15,550 nt of DNA from assembly GCA_022837595.1 (NCBI GenBank), contig JALHFX010000076.1:1-15550 (forward strand), in the 5' to 3' direction. The notes beneath the pieces were generated by a model, which was not told the origin of the DNA, searched no databases, and worked only from the letters and a program-made list of their open reading frames with translations. Positions 1 to 5,680 of this stretch are shown piece by piece. This DNA is from Propionibacterium sp. Lineage in GTDB: Bacteria > Actinomycetota > Actinomycetes > Propionibacteriales > Propionibacteriaceae. A program made the position numbers and the translations under genes. Positions within the stretch are counted from its first letter, which is position 1. Every line of letters starts with the position of its first letter.

Positions 1-282
1 AGCCTTCAATTCGCGTTGTCGTGACAGCGAAATGTGCTGGAAGTCGCAACCGCCACAGCGTCCGGCCACCGGGCATGGCGGTGTAACCCGGTCAGGGCTC
101 GCAGTAATGACCTCGCTGACCTCTCCCCACCACATGCGTGGCTTGGAGTCATCTGTGATGCGTACCCGCACGTGCTCGCCAGGAATACCATGCCGGACGA
201 AAACCACCCGCCCATCGAGACGAGCGACGCAATGGCCGCCGTGGGCTATCGGGCCCAGTTCGATGGACGGGTGGTTCGTCAT
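1..282 (-). CDS. TRAM-domain RNA m5U methyltransferase (RlmD/TrmA type), N-terminal part
   Basis: Partial gene: the first 94 codons are present and the rest lies past the left edge. Read on the minus strand, the protein begins MTNHPSIELGPIAHGGHCVA and shows a TRAM-like beta domain (about residues 5-60). It is followed by CPVAGRCGGCDFQH, the cysteine cluster that binds a 4Fe-4S centre in RlmD/RumA-type 23S rRNA uracil-5 methyltransferases. The SAM-binding domain and catalytic Cys are outside the window, so the target (23S rRNA or tRNA) cannot be assigned. The start is firm: ATG at 282 sits 7 nt behind GGAGG. The gene follows the Nramp-like gene on the same strand after 68 nt and is probably cotranscribed with it. 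The leader between them can form competing stems that include part of this ribosome binding site (see separate entry). Confidence 0.85.
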   Translation of the reverse strand, partial: MTNHPSIELGPIAHGGHCVARLDGRVVFVRHGIPGEHVRVRITDDSKPRMWWGEVSEVITASPDRVTPPCPVAGRCGGCDFQHISLSRQRELKA

Positions 283-350
283 GATGTCTCCTCCGGATCT
301 GCGCGTTCACCTTACGATGCCACGCACCAGATCCGAAGAAGGTGAATCGA
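283..350 (-). promoter_or_regulatory. Intercistronic leader with two interleaved complementary pairs over the methyltransferase RBS
   Basis: In the minus-strand RNA the order is A (346-339, TTCACCTT), B (337-329, TTCGGATCT), A' (313-306, AAGGTGAA), B' (300-292, AGATCCGGA). A pairs with A' over 8 perfect base pairs. B pairs with B' over 9 pairs with one G-U. The pairs cross, so the RNA forms either one of two alternative hairpins or a pseudoknot. B' contains the first bases of the GGAGGAG ribosome binding site, so the B-B' stem would partly hide it. No U-tract follows either stem, so this is not a simple intrinsic terminator. A regulatory role is inference. Confidence 0.4.
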
Positions 351-1631
351 TTAGGTGATGATGTCGTACAAGCCGATGGCACCCAGCGCGAAGATCGCGA
401 TACCCGAGACGATCAGGTAGACGGTGAACAGGCGGCCGTCCTTGATGCGGTTATCGGTCTGAGTGTACGAGAGGTAGACCGTCGCGACGGCGACCACCAT
501 CAAATAGATAGCGTTCAGGGTGCCGCCGAGGATCACCAACGCCAGCGGCGAGCTCACCACAGTCGCGAGCAGACCCCAGCAGACCGGCATGATGATCATC
601 AGGACCCGCATCACCAGGTTGCGGCGCTTGGCGTCCAACCAGTCGTAGGCACCGAAGACCGACAACGATGCAGCGGTCTGACGAGCAAGGCCGGGCACAT
701 TGGCCAGAATCGTCTTGTACAGCGCGATCGCTGCGAAGCCCAGGAAGATCGGCCCGACCCAGGCACCGATGGTATCGGTGAAAATACGCGAGATCGTCTC
801 GATCAACTCGTTGCCCCTGACCACCAGGCCCTGCTTGTGCAGCACCGTGGCGCCGAGCATGTAGAACGACGCAGTGGACAGCGTGTAGATCACCCAGGCG
901 ACCCAGGCGTCCTTCTTCATGACCGAGATCCAGCCGCGGGCACGAGCAACCCAGGCTTCGGAACCATCGTTGGGGCCCGTCCAGGCCGCGTAGCCCTTCT
1001 CGACGCACCAGAAGGTGTAGCCCGAAATCTCGCCCGCGCCGACGCCGGTCAGACCGAACATCGACAACGCTATGCCCATTGAGCCGGCCGCGATGCGGAA
1101 CCGCATACCATCCGCGAGTTCTGCGCCCGTCCAGGCGAACTCGGTGAACTGGATACCGAAGACCATGAGCACGATCAGCACGGTGACCAGAACCACTAGC
1201 CAGGTCGAGATGTTCTCGATCAACTCATAACGGTTTGCCTGGTGAATGATGATCGCGATGATCAGCAGGATCCACACCCAGATGCCGATGGACAGTGCTG
1301 ACAGGGGCGCACCGCCGATCGGAATCAGCATCGACATCGCGACGGCGGCTGATCCAATCACGCCACCCTGACTCGCCATGAATTGTAAGAACATCAGCAG
1401 CACGATGTAGGACGCCCAGCTGCGTCCGAAGATCTTGGGGGGTACTGCGTCGTAGCCGAAGATGCCGGGCTTGCCGGTCGAGATCGACCAGCGGGCGAGT
1501 TCGATTTGCACGGCCACCTTCACGAAGGTGGACACGAAGACCAGCCAGAGAAGCATCATGCCGACTTCGGCACCTAGCGTCGTGGCAGTGATCAGCTCCC
1601 CCGAGCCCACAACGGCCGCTGAGGTGATCAT
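351..1631 (-). CDS. Nramp-like transporter lacking the canonical metal-binding motifs
   Basis: Polytopic membrane protein of 426 residues from the first ATG, with about ten or eleven hydrophobic segments and the Nramp-like fold signature. It belongs to a divergent Nramp-related group. Canonical Nramp carriers bind Mn/Fe through DPGN in TM1 and MPH in TM6. Here TM1 reads VVGSGELITATTLGA (residues 7-21) and TM6 reads TGVGAGEISG (195-204), so both motifs are absent and the substrate is unknown; a metal-ion role should not be assumed. The N-terminus is a problem: the frame stays open upstream to 1802 and encodes family-like sequence, including FLGPG just before the ATG, so translation very likely begins upstream of 1631. 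The stop is TAA at 351-353. It lies upstream of the methyltransferase gene on the same strand. Confidence 0.8.
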   Translation of the reverse strand: MITSAAVVGSGELITATTLGAEVGMMLLWLVFVSTFVKVAVQIELARWSISTGKPGIFGYDAVPPKIFGRSWASYIVLLMFLQFMASQGGVIGSAAVAMSMLIPIGGAPLSALSIGIWVWILLIIAIIIHQANRYELIENISTWLVVLVTVLIVLMVFGIQFTEFAWTGAELADGMRFRIAAGSMGIALSMFGLTGVGAGEISGYTFWCVEKGYAAWTGPNDGSEAWVARARGWISVMKKDAWVAWVIYTLSTASFYMLGATVLHKQGLVVRGNELIETISRIFTDTIGAWVGPIFLGFAAIALYKTILANVPGLARQTAASLSVFGAYDWLDAKRRNLVMRVLMIIMPVCWGLLATVVSSPLALVILGGTLNAIYLMVVAVATVYLSYTQTDNRIKDGRLFTVYLIVSGIAIFALGAIGLYDIIT

Positions 1632-1812
1632 GCCGGGTCCGAGGAATCTCAGGCTTGGTCCCCAGCCTTTCGGCGGGTCCAGGATCTTCGACGGGTCAAG
1701 TATGTACGGATCACTGTGAATGACCTCCAGCTCAGGTAAGTCTGGATGCCGGTGTTCTGGTGCCGTCTCGGTTGGATCGCGATCACCTTCTCGGATGCGC
1801 AGCTAGAGTCAT
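1632..1812 (-). other. Upstream coding extension of the Nramp-like gene without a standard start codon
   Basis: The Nramp frame is open from just after TAG (1805-1803) for 57 codons before the first ATG. It contains no ATG, GTG or TTG. The translation includes LPELEVIHSDPYILDP and KGWGPSLRFLGPG, which looks like the normal N-terminus of this group, so it is probably translated. An ATG at 1812-1810, preceded by GGTGGAG, opens a different frame that reaches TGA after nine codons. Removing one base between about 1784 and 1809 would join that ATG to the transporter frame. The choices are a real frameshift, a sequencing error, or a rare start such as CTG, ATT or ATC. Confidence 0.6.
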
Positions 1813-1975
1813 CGGCTCCACCGTGGAGGCCGACGTGTCGTCACGATCGCGATCGGACTGCACTGTTTTATCATGACAAGCGGCCAATTGCGCGAGCCAC
1901 GAGACAGCTGATTTCGAGAGCGCCGAAGCGGCCACTCTCACTAGGGCCGATACCCCGTTCTAAAGGCATGGCGAC

Positions 1976-2005
1976 AAAAAGGCCCGCCCCGGAATGGAGC
2001 GAGCC
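1976..2005 (-). terminator. Intrinsic terminator of the dut-DUF3710 operon
   Basis: On the minus strand GGCTCGCTCC, loop ATTCC, then GGGGCGGGCC form a 10-bp stem with two G-U pairs, followed directly by TTTTT. It lies 16 nt past the DUF3710 stop codon, which is the expected position and orientation. Confidence 0.85.
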
Positions 2006-2021
2006 CCTGGCCAAGAAACGA

Positions 2022-2762
2022 TCAGCCTTTGGCAGGAGGCTGGTTCTTTCCTGCGAGCGAACTCGGCATCGTCATCGCGATCAGATCCCCGGGGACCCTA
2101 GGTTGCGGGTCTCGGCGCACCACTGTATTGCTGAAGAACTCGTATACCAGCTCGGAGACACCGTCGACACCGGACGCCCGGCCCGCCTCTCCCATCACGA
2201 CCCCGCGCAGCATCCAGCGCGGGCCCTCAACGAACCAGGTGCGCGAGATGTGCACAACCTTGTTGCCTTTCGGGTCGGTCATCGGGAGGATACGACGCAC
2301 CTCGGTGCCGAAAGGACCTTCGGCCAGTGAGACCCGACCGCCTGCCTTCTGAGTTGCGGCGATCATCTCATTGCGAATGTCAGGGACCAGCTGTGTCTGC
2401 GCCGGGGCAGCAAAAAGCGCGATCTCGATCGCCGAAGCACCTGCCATTACCTTTTTCGTGCGCTGGTCAACCTGCAGTTGCATCTGCATGCCCTCGAAGG
2501 GGGTCAAGATCACAGAACCAAAGTCGAGGCGCTCAATGTCGTCCGCGTCCAAATCAACTTCACTGATATCGAAGGGACCATCCTCACGCCAATCGCGGCT
2601 CTGGTCCAAAGCCACCCACTCGTCGATCTCAGCGTCCGCTCCGTCCTCGTCCTCGATCAGCGCGTCCTGAGTCTCGAGTTCGTCGAGGCCTTCCTGGTCG
2701 ACCGTTGATTCACTATCGAGCTGTTCGTCGTTCTTTTTTCTGCGACCAAAGATCACGTTCAT
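2022..2762 (-). CDS. DUF3710 domain protein
   Basis: 246-residue soluble protein of unknown function, restricted to actinobacteria as far as I know. Residues 1-65 are an acidic, probably disordered tail behind a short basic start (FGRRKK). The conserved DUF3710 body runs from about residue 75 (DIERLDFGS) to 235, with PFEGMQMQLQVD, EVRRILPMTDP and GPRWMLRGVVMG as recognisable stretches. No signal peptide or membrane segment is seen. Its ATG overlaps the dut stop as ATGA, with GAAGGGG just before it, so the two are translationally coupled. The pairing with dut appears conserved in actinobacteria, but no function is proven; a link to nucleotide metabolism is only guilt by association. Family call is confident. 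Confidence 0.9.
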   Translation of the reverse strand: MNVIFGRRKKNDEQLDSESTVDQEGLDELETQDALIEDEDGADAEIDEWVALDQSRDWREDGPFDISEVDLDADDIERLDFGSVILTPFEGMQMQLQVDQRTKKVMAGASAIEIALFAAPAQTQLVPDIRNEMIAATQKAGGRVSLAEGPFGTEVRRILPMTDPKGNKVVHISRTWFVEGPRWMLRGVVMGEAGRASGVDGVSELVYEFFSNTVVRRDPQPRVPGDLIAMTMPSSLAGKNQPPAKG

Positions 2763-3289
2763 GCCCCTTCTTGAAAATCGGCATCAAGCCTAGCCCTGGA
2801 TCCGGTTGTGGACACCGAATCAGAATCGTCCAGCCACGCACTGATACCCCCAGTCGAGCCGTGCCCACCGGTACCACGCTCACTCGAAGGTAACTCGTCG
2901 ACGGGCTTGAAGCGCGCCCGCTCGACCTGTTGGATAACCAGCTGCGCGACCAGGTCTCCCCTGCGCAGTTCAATCGGCGCGTGCAGATCGGTGTTGAGTA
3001 GACAGACCTTGATCTCACCGCGGTAACCCGCGTCGATGGTGCCCGGAGCGTTGACGATCGTGAGGCCGCTGCGAGCAGCCAGACCGGAGCGCGGATGCAC
3101 GAAGCCCGCATAGCCATCAGGTAACGCAATCGCGACCCCGGTCGGCGCCAGGACGCGTTCACCCGGTTCGATCACCAGGTCGATTGCAGTGCAAAGATCG
3201 GCACCCGCGTCACCCGGGCGCGCGTAGGAAGGCATCGGTAGCCCGCCGTCGATCATCCGGATCGGGATTACCAGCTCAGATCTGCTCAC
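2759..3289 (-). CDS. dut: dUTP diphosphatase (dUTPase)
   Basis: Hydrolyses dUTP to dUMP and pyrophosphate, which keeps uracil out of DNA and supplies dUMP for thymidylate synthesis; family members act as cytosolic trimers. All five motifs are present in 176 residues: PGDAGADL (25-32), HPRSGLAARSG (65-75), NAPGTIDAGYRGEI (80-93, catalytic Asp86), RRGDLVAQLV (109-118) and RGTGGHGSTG (138-147). In motif 5 the aromatic residue that stacks on uracil is His143 rather than Phe, as in mycobacterial dUTPase. About 29 residues follow motif 5, a polar tail that is long for the family. The GTG start has no SD sequence but a TACTCT box 7 nt upstream, so the mRNA is probably leaderless. It overlaps DUF3710 by 4 bp. 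Confidence 0.97.
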   Translation of the reverse strand: MSRSELVIPIRMIDGGLPMPSYARPGDAGADLCTAIDLVIEPGERVLAPTGVAIALPDGYAGFVHPRSGLAARSGLTIVNAPGTIDAGYRGEIKVCLLNTDLHAPIELRRGDLVAQLVIQQVERARFKPVDELPSSERGTGGHGSTGGISAWLDDSDSVSTTGSRARLDADFQEGA

Positions 3290-3296
3290 GCGTGCA

Positions 3297-3302
3297 AGAG
3301 TA
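3297..3302 (-). promoter_or_regulatory. -10 element of dut, leaderless spacing
   Basis: TACTCT on the minus strand ends 7 nt before the GTG of dut, which puts the predicted transcription start on or next to the start codon. No -35 of consensus type is visible. Confidence 0.5.
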
Positions 3303-3345
3303 GTTCACCGCCCACAGCGGAGCCTCCTCCGAGGATTCGCGTCTA

Positions 3346-3379
3346 CCTAGGATTGTGGTTCAGCATTGCCCTAGGATTG
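3346..3379 (+). repeat. 10-bp direct repeat CCTAGGATTG upstream of DUF4235
   Basis: CCTAGGATTG occurs at 3346-3355 and again at 3370-3379, 24 bp start to start, in the 95-bp divergent region between dut and DUF4235. Each copy contains TAGGAT, a plausible -10. The second (3372-3377) ends 7 nt before GTG 3385. The pair could be tandem promoters or an operator. Confidence 0.45.
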
Positions 3380-3384
3380 CAGGC

Positions 3385-3651
3385 GTGAGCGAAGTAGCGA
3401 GTGAGACCAGCCCACTGTCGGGCATCGAGTACAAGATCGTCGCGGGCGCCCTAGGTGCTATCGCAACGTTCGCCGTCCAGAAGCTCATCCAGAAGAGCTG
3501 GAAGAGGATCACCGGCCAAGAGCCCCCGGACCCGGACGATCCGCAAGCTTCGACCATGGCCGCGGTGGCCTGGGTTGCTGCGAGCGCTGTGGGCGTCTCT
3601 GTCGTCCAGGTCGTGATCCGACGGTTCGCCGCACGACGATTCGAGCAGTGA
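3385..3651 (+). CDS. DUF4235 small membrane protein
   Basis: 88-residue protein from GTG 3385. It has two hydrophobic segments (about residues 12-30, KIVAGALGAIATFAVQ, and 59-79, AAVAWVAASAVGVSVVQVV) separated by a basic and then acidic linker (WKRITGQEPPDPDDPQAS). This two-TM hairpin and the W(K/R)..TG.EPP linker are typical of DUF4235, an actinobacterial family without known function. A longer frame from GTG 3355 exists, but the leaderless-type TAGGAT box 7 nt before 3385 favours the shorter form. It is divergent from dut and convergent with DUF4193. Confidence 0.85.
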   Translation: MSEVASETSPLSGIEYKIVAGALGAIATFAVQKLIQKSWKRITGQEPPDPDDPQASTMAAVAWVAASAVGVSVVQVVIRRFAARRFEQ

Positions 3652-3682
3652 TCGGCCAGCAACGCCCTGAACATGAACCCAC

Positions 3683-3726
3683 GTTGCTCGGTTGGTCCGC
3701 CTCGACAGGCAGACCAGCCGAGCAAC
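3683..3726 (+). terminator. Long hairpin between convergent DUF4235 and DUF4193
   Basis: GTTGCTCGGTTGGTC (3683-3697) pairs with GACCAGCCGAGCAAC (3712-3726) over 15 bp with one G-U in plus-strand RNA. Inside it GCCT/AGGC closes a CGAC tetraloop. No T-tract follows on either strand. Its place between two converging genes suggests a U-less, possibly two-way terminator. The G-U becomes an A-C mismatch in minus-strand RNA, so the plus-strand structure is better. Confidence 0.6.
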
Positions 3727-3798
3727 TTCGCTCACTGTCTTCTGCTATCGCTCAAAATGGCTCGCGGACATACTGACCGCGTTGCCATAACGTCGCGA

Positions 3799-4095
3799 TC
3801 AGACGCAGTCGACGCAGTAGCTGAGCCCGCCCTTGGTTTCAGCCAACTGGCTGCGGTGTTTTACCAAGAAACAGGACGCGCAGGTGAACTCGTCGGCTTG
3901 ACGTGGCAGTACGCGGACGGTCAACTCTTCGTGGGACAGGTCAGCGCCCGGCAGTTCGAACGCTTCAGCCGCCTCCACCTCGTCCTCGTCCACTTGACCG
4001 GACTGCTTGTCGTTGCGGCGGCTCTTGAGTTCTTCGAGCGAATCCTCGCTCATCTCCTCATCGGACTTACGAGGAGCGTCGTAGTCAGTAGCCAT
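3799..4095 (-). CDS. DUF4193 zinc-ribbon protein
   Basis: 98-residue acidic protein starting MATDYDAPRK, a strongly conserved opening in DUF4193. Residues 10-55 are highly charged and probably disordered (SDEEMSEDSLEELKSRR). The C-terminus carries two CxxC knuckles, CASCFLVKH and YCVDCV, which should bind one zinc ion as in DksA/RNA-polymerase-associated zinc ribbons. Its function is unknown; nucleic acid or RNA polymerase contact is inference only. ATG 4095 is chosen over an upstream in-frame start (4161) because GGAAGGG lies 5 nt before it and the upstream residues are not family-like. It is divergent from sepH. Confidence 0.9.
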   Translation of the reverse strand: MATDYDAPRKSDEEMSEDSLEELKSRRNDKQSGQVDEDEVEAAEAFELPGADLSHEELTVRVLPRQADEFTCASCFLVKHRSQLAETKGGLSYCVDCV

Positions 4096-4262
4096 GGTGC
4101 CCTTCCGAATGTGATGCACTTCACTTGCTATGCACGGCCACCCATGTGGCTGTCGATGCATGTTGTACCATACCCGCGCAAAAACACGAAGCTAACCGTG
4201 ATCCCTCACGACCAAGGCGGCGCGGCAGACAGACGATCATTAGGCTTGAGGGGTAGGTTTGC

Positions 4263-4340
4263 GTGGCAAGGATAGGGCGCTTCTGCGCGTCCAACAAGCA
4301 ACTCGATACCAGGGAGACCCGCGAATGGAAAGCGCACTGA
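4263..4340 (+). other. Possible short upstream ORF overlapping the sepH start
   Basis: GTG 4263 opens a 25-codon frame that ends at TGA 4338-4340, 13 bp inside sepH in another frame. GAGGGG (4248-4253) could act as its SD, 9 nt away, but is equally well placed for the in-frame TTG 4259 of sepH. The peptide resembles nothing I know. It may be chance. Confidence 0.2.
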
Positions 4341-5680
4341 CGCCGCGCGAGATTCAAGCCCGGATTCGGTCCGGAGAATCCGTCGACAGTGTTGCGCAGG
4401 CTGCGGGTGTTCCGGTCGAGAGGATCGACGTTTACGCTGGTCCTGTTCTCGCGGAGCGCGAGCACATCACGACGCTCGCGCGTACCTCCCAAGTCCGCAA
4501 GGCTCGTGAATCAGGTGCACACAGATTCCTCGGCGACGTCGTTACGGAGGCACTGGAGCCTGGCGGCATCACCCCCGATCAGATCCGCTGGGATTCGTGG
4601 CGCGATGAGAACCGCCGTTGGACGATAGCCGTTAGTTGGCCATCGGCTGACGCCGAGCAGCACGCTGAGTTCGATTTCGACCCGCGCGCACGGTACTCGA
4701 CCGCGAAGGACGCTGCCGCCAAGGAACTCATCGGTGAACGTCCAGCGCCAACCAGGCGTCCGGGGATCCCCAACCCCGATGCCGAGCCGACCCTCGATCT
4801 GCACGACGAACTGGCGATCGTACGCGTCGTTCAGGAGAATGTGGTGCCTCCTGCGGTCTTGCCCGACGTCCCGGCGGCGCGAATCATCAGGCTTCCCGGG
4901 CATGGTCAGGGTTCAAATGGCGACGACGGACCCGACGACTATTCGGACGCTGAACTCGAGCAGGTCGATGGGGTCTACGACATCGTCCCTAATCCGCGCT
5001 CCGACATGGACGTGCTCTACGACATGCTTTCAGGCTTCAACGAAGACTCGGTGCGAATCTACACCGGGCTCACCCAACCGGTCAGCACCCCGTCTGATCC
5101 CGAACCCGTGAAAGAGCCCGAGCCGCGGCGCCGCCCCTCCGCCAAGACTGTGCCTAGCGATCCACGGTCGCGGCGCCGCGCCCGTCAGCAACCGGCTCCT
5201 GCTGTGGCCGAGCCGGTCAACGTTGCGGTCGCGGACGACCAAACAGCCGATCCGCAAGAGGCAGCCGCCGCTGTCGCCCAAGAAACCGCACCAGCAGCCG
5301 AGCAAGAGTCGGCATCGTCCGATTCGAAGACGACAACCGCCGAACCGGTCGCAGCCAGCAATTCCTCCAAAGCTGCGCCACGATCTTCTGCACCACGCCC
5401 CTCTACACCACGGCCCTCTGCGCCACGGTCCTCTGTTCGGACCGAGGCAACCGCTGACACGTCTGACAAAACGGTTCAGGACGCCTTGCTGACCGATCCA
5501 AAGTCACCCGCGCCAGCACCGAAACCGCGCAAGCGTCGCAAGCGTGCCGAGGTGCCTACCTGGGACGAGATCATGTTCGGGGCGCCACCGCCCTCCGATC
5601 CGTCGAATCCGGCACTCGCATTTCTTCGGGGGTCAACGAGCCGTGCTGACCGACCAACGTCAGTTCGCCCGGCCGGGTGA
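4325..5680 (+). CDS. sepH: Septation protein SepH (DUF3071), short N-terminal form
   Basis: SepH stimulates FtsZ assembly at the division site in Streptomyces and Mycobacterium. From ATG 4325 the protein has 451 residues. Residues 5-45 hold the conserved helix-turn-helix (LTPREIQARIRSGESVDSVA), followed by the rest of the DUF3071 domain with RWDSWRDENRRWTIAVSW (88-105) and KELIGERP. Residues about 225-410 are Pro/Ala/Glu-rich and disordered, with basic stretches (RSRRRARQQ, KPRKRRKRAE). The conserved tail motif WDEIMFG is at 413-419. The beta-strand segment that opens most SepH proteins is missing. An in-frame TTG at 4259 (SD GAGGGG) would add 22 residues that weakly resemble the family; ATG 4325 has AGGGAG 8 nt upstream. 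The 3' end overlaps the convergent phosphodiesterase by 110 bp. Confidence 0.9.
   Translation: MESALTPREIQARIRSGESVDSVAQAAGVPVERIDVYAGPVLAEREHITTLARTSQVRKARESGAHRFLGDVVTEALEPGGITPDQIRWDSWRDENRRWTIAVSWPSADAEQHAEFDFDPRARYSTAKDAAAKELIGERPAPTRRPGIPNPDAEPTLDLHDELAIVRVVQENVVPPAVLPDVPAARIIRLPGHGQGSNGDDGPDDYSDAELEQVDGVYDIVPNPRSDMDVLYDMLSGFNEDSVRIYTGLTQPVSTPSDPEPVKEPEPRRRPSAKTVPSDPRSRRRARQQPAPAVAEPVNVAVADDQTADPQEAAAAVAQETAPAAEQESASSDSKTTTAEPVAASNSSKAAPRSSAPRPSTPRPSAPRSSVRTEATADTSDKTVQDALLTDPKSPAPAPKPRKRRKRAEVPTWDEIMFGAPPPSDPSNPALAFLRGSTSRADRPTSVRPAG
5372..5431 (+). repeat. Four 15-bp units encoding (S/A)-(A/T)-P-R-(S/P) in SepH
   Basis: Four imperfect tandem 15-bp units built around CACCACG encode AAPRS, SAPRP, STPRP, SAPRS in the disordered linker. 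Such units can expand or shrink by slippage, so linker length may differ between strains. Confidence 0.7.

Noticed and set aside
342..1082. 246-codon plus-strand frame over the Nramp-like gene
   Set aside because: His/Arg/Asp-rich shadow with no domain; the minus-strand frame has clear membrane segments.
1775..1855. Two copies of the palindrome GATCGCGATC (1775-1784 and 1845-1854) near the Nramp start
   Set aside because: Considered as a regulator site, but a third copy lies inside the App1-like gene (about 8269-8278) and related words occur elsewhere, so it is probably a common word of this genome.
1806..1975. DtxR/MntR-type operator for the transporter
   Set aside because: I looked for a palindromic metal-regulator box upstream of the gene and saw none that matches a known consensus.
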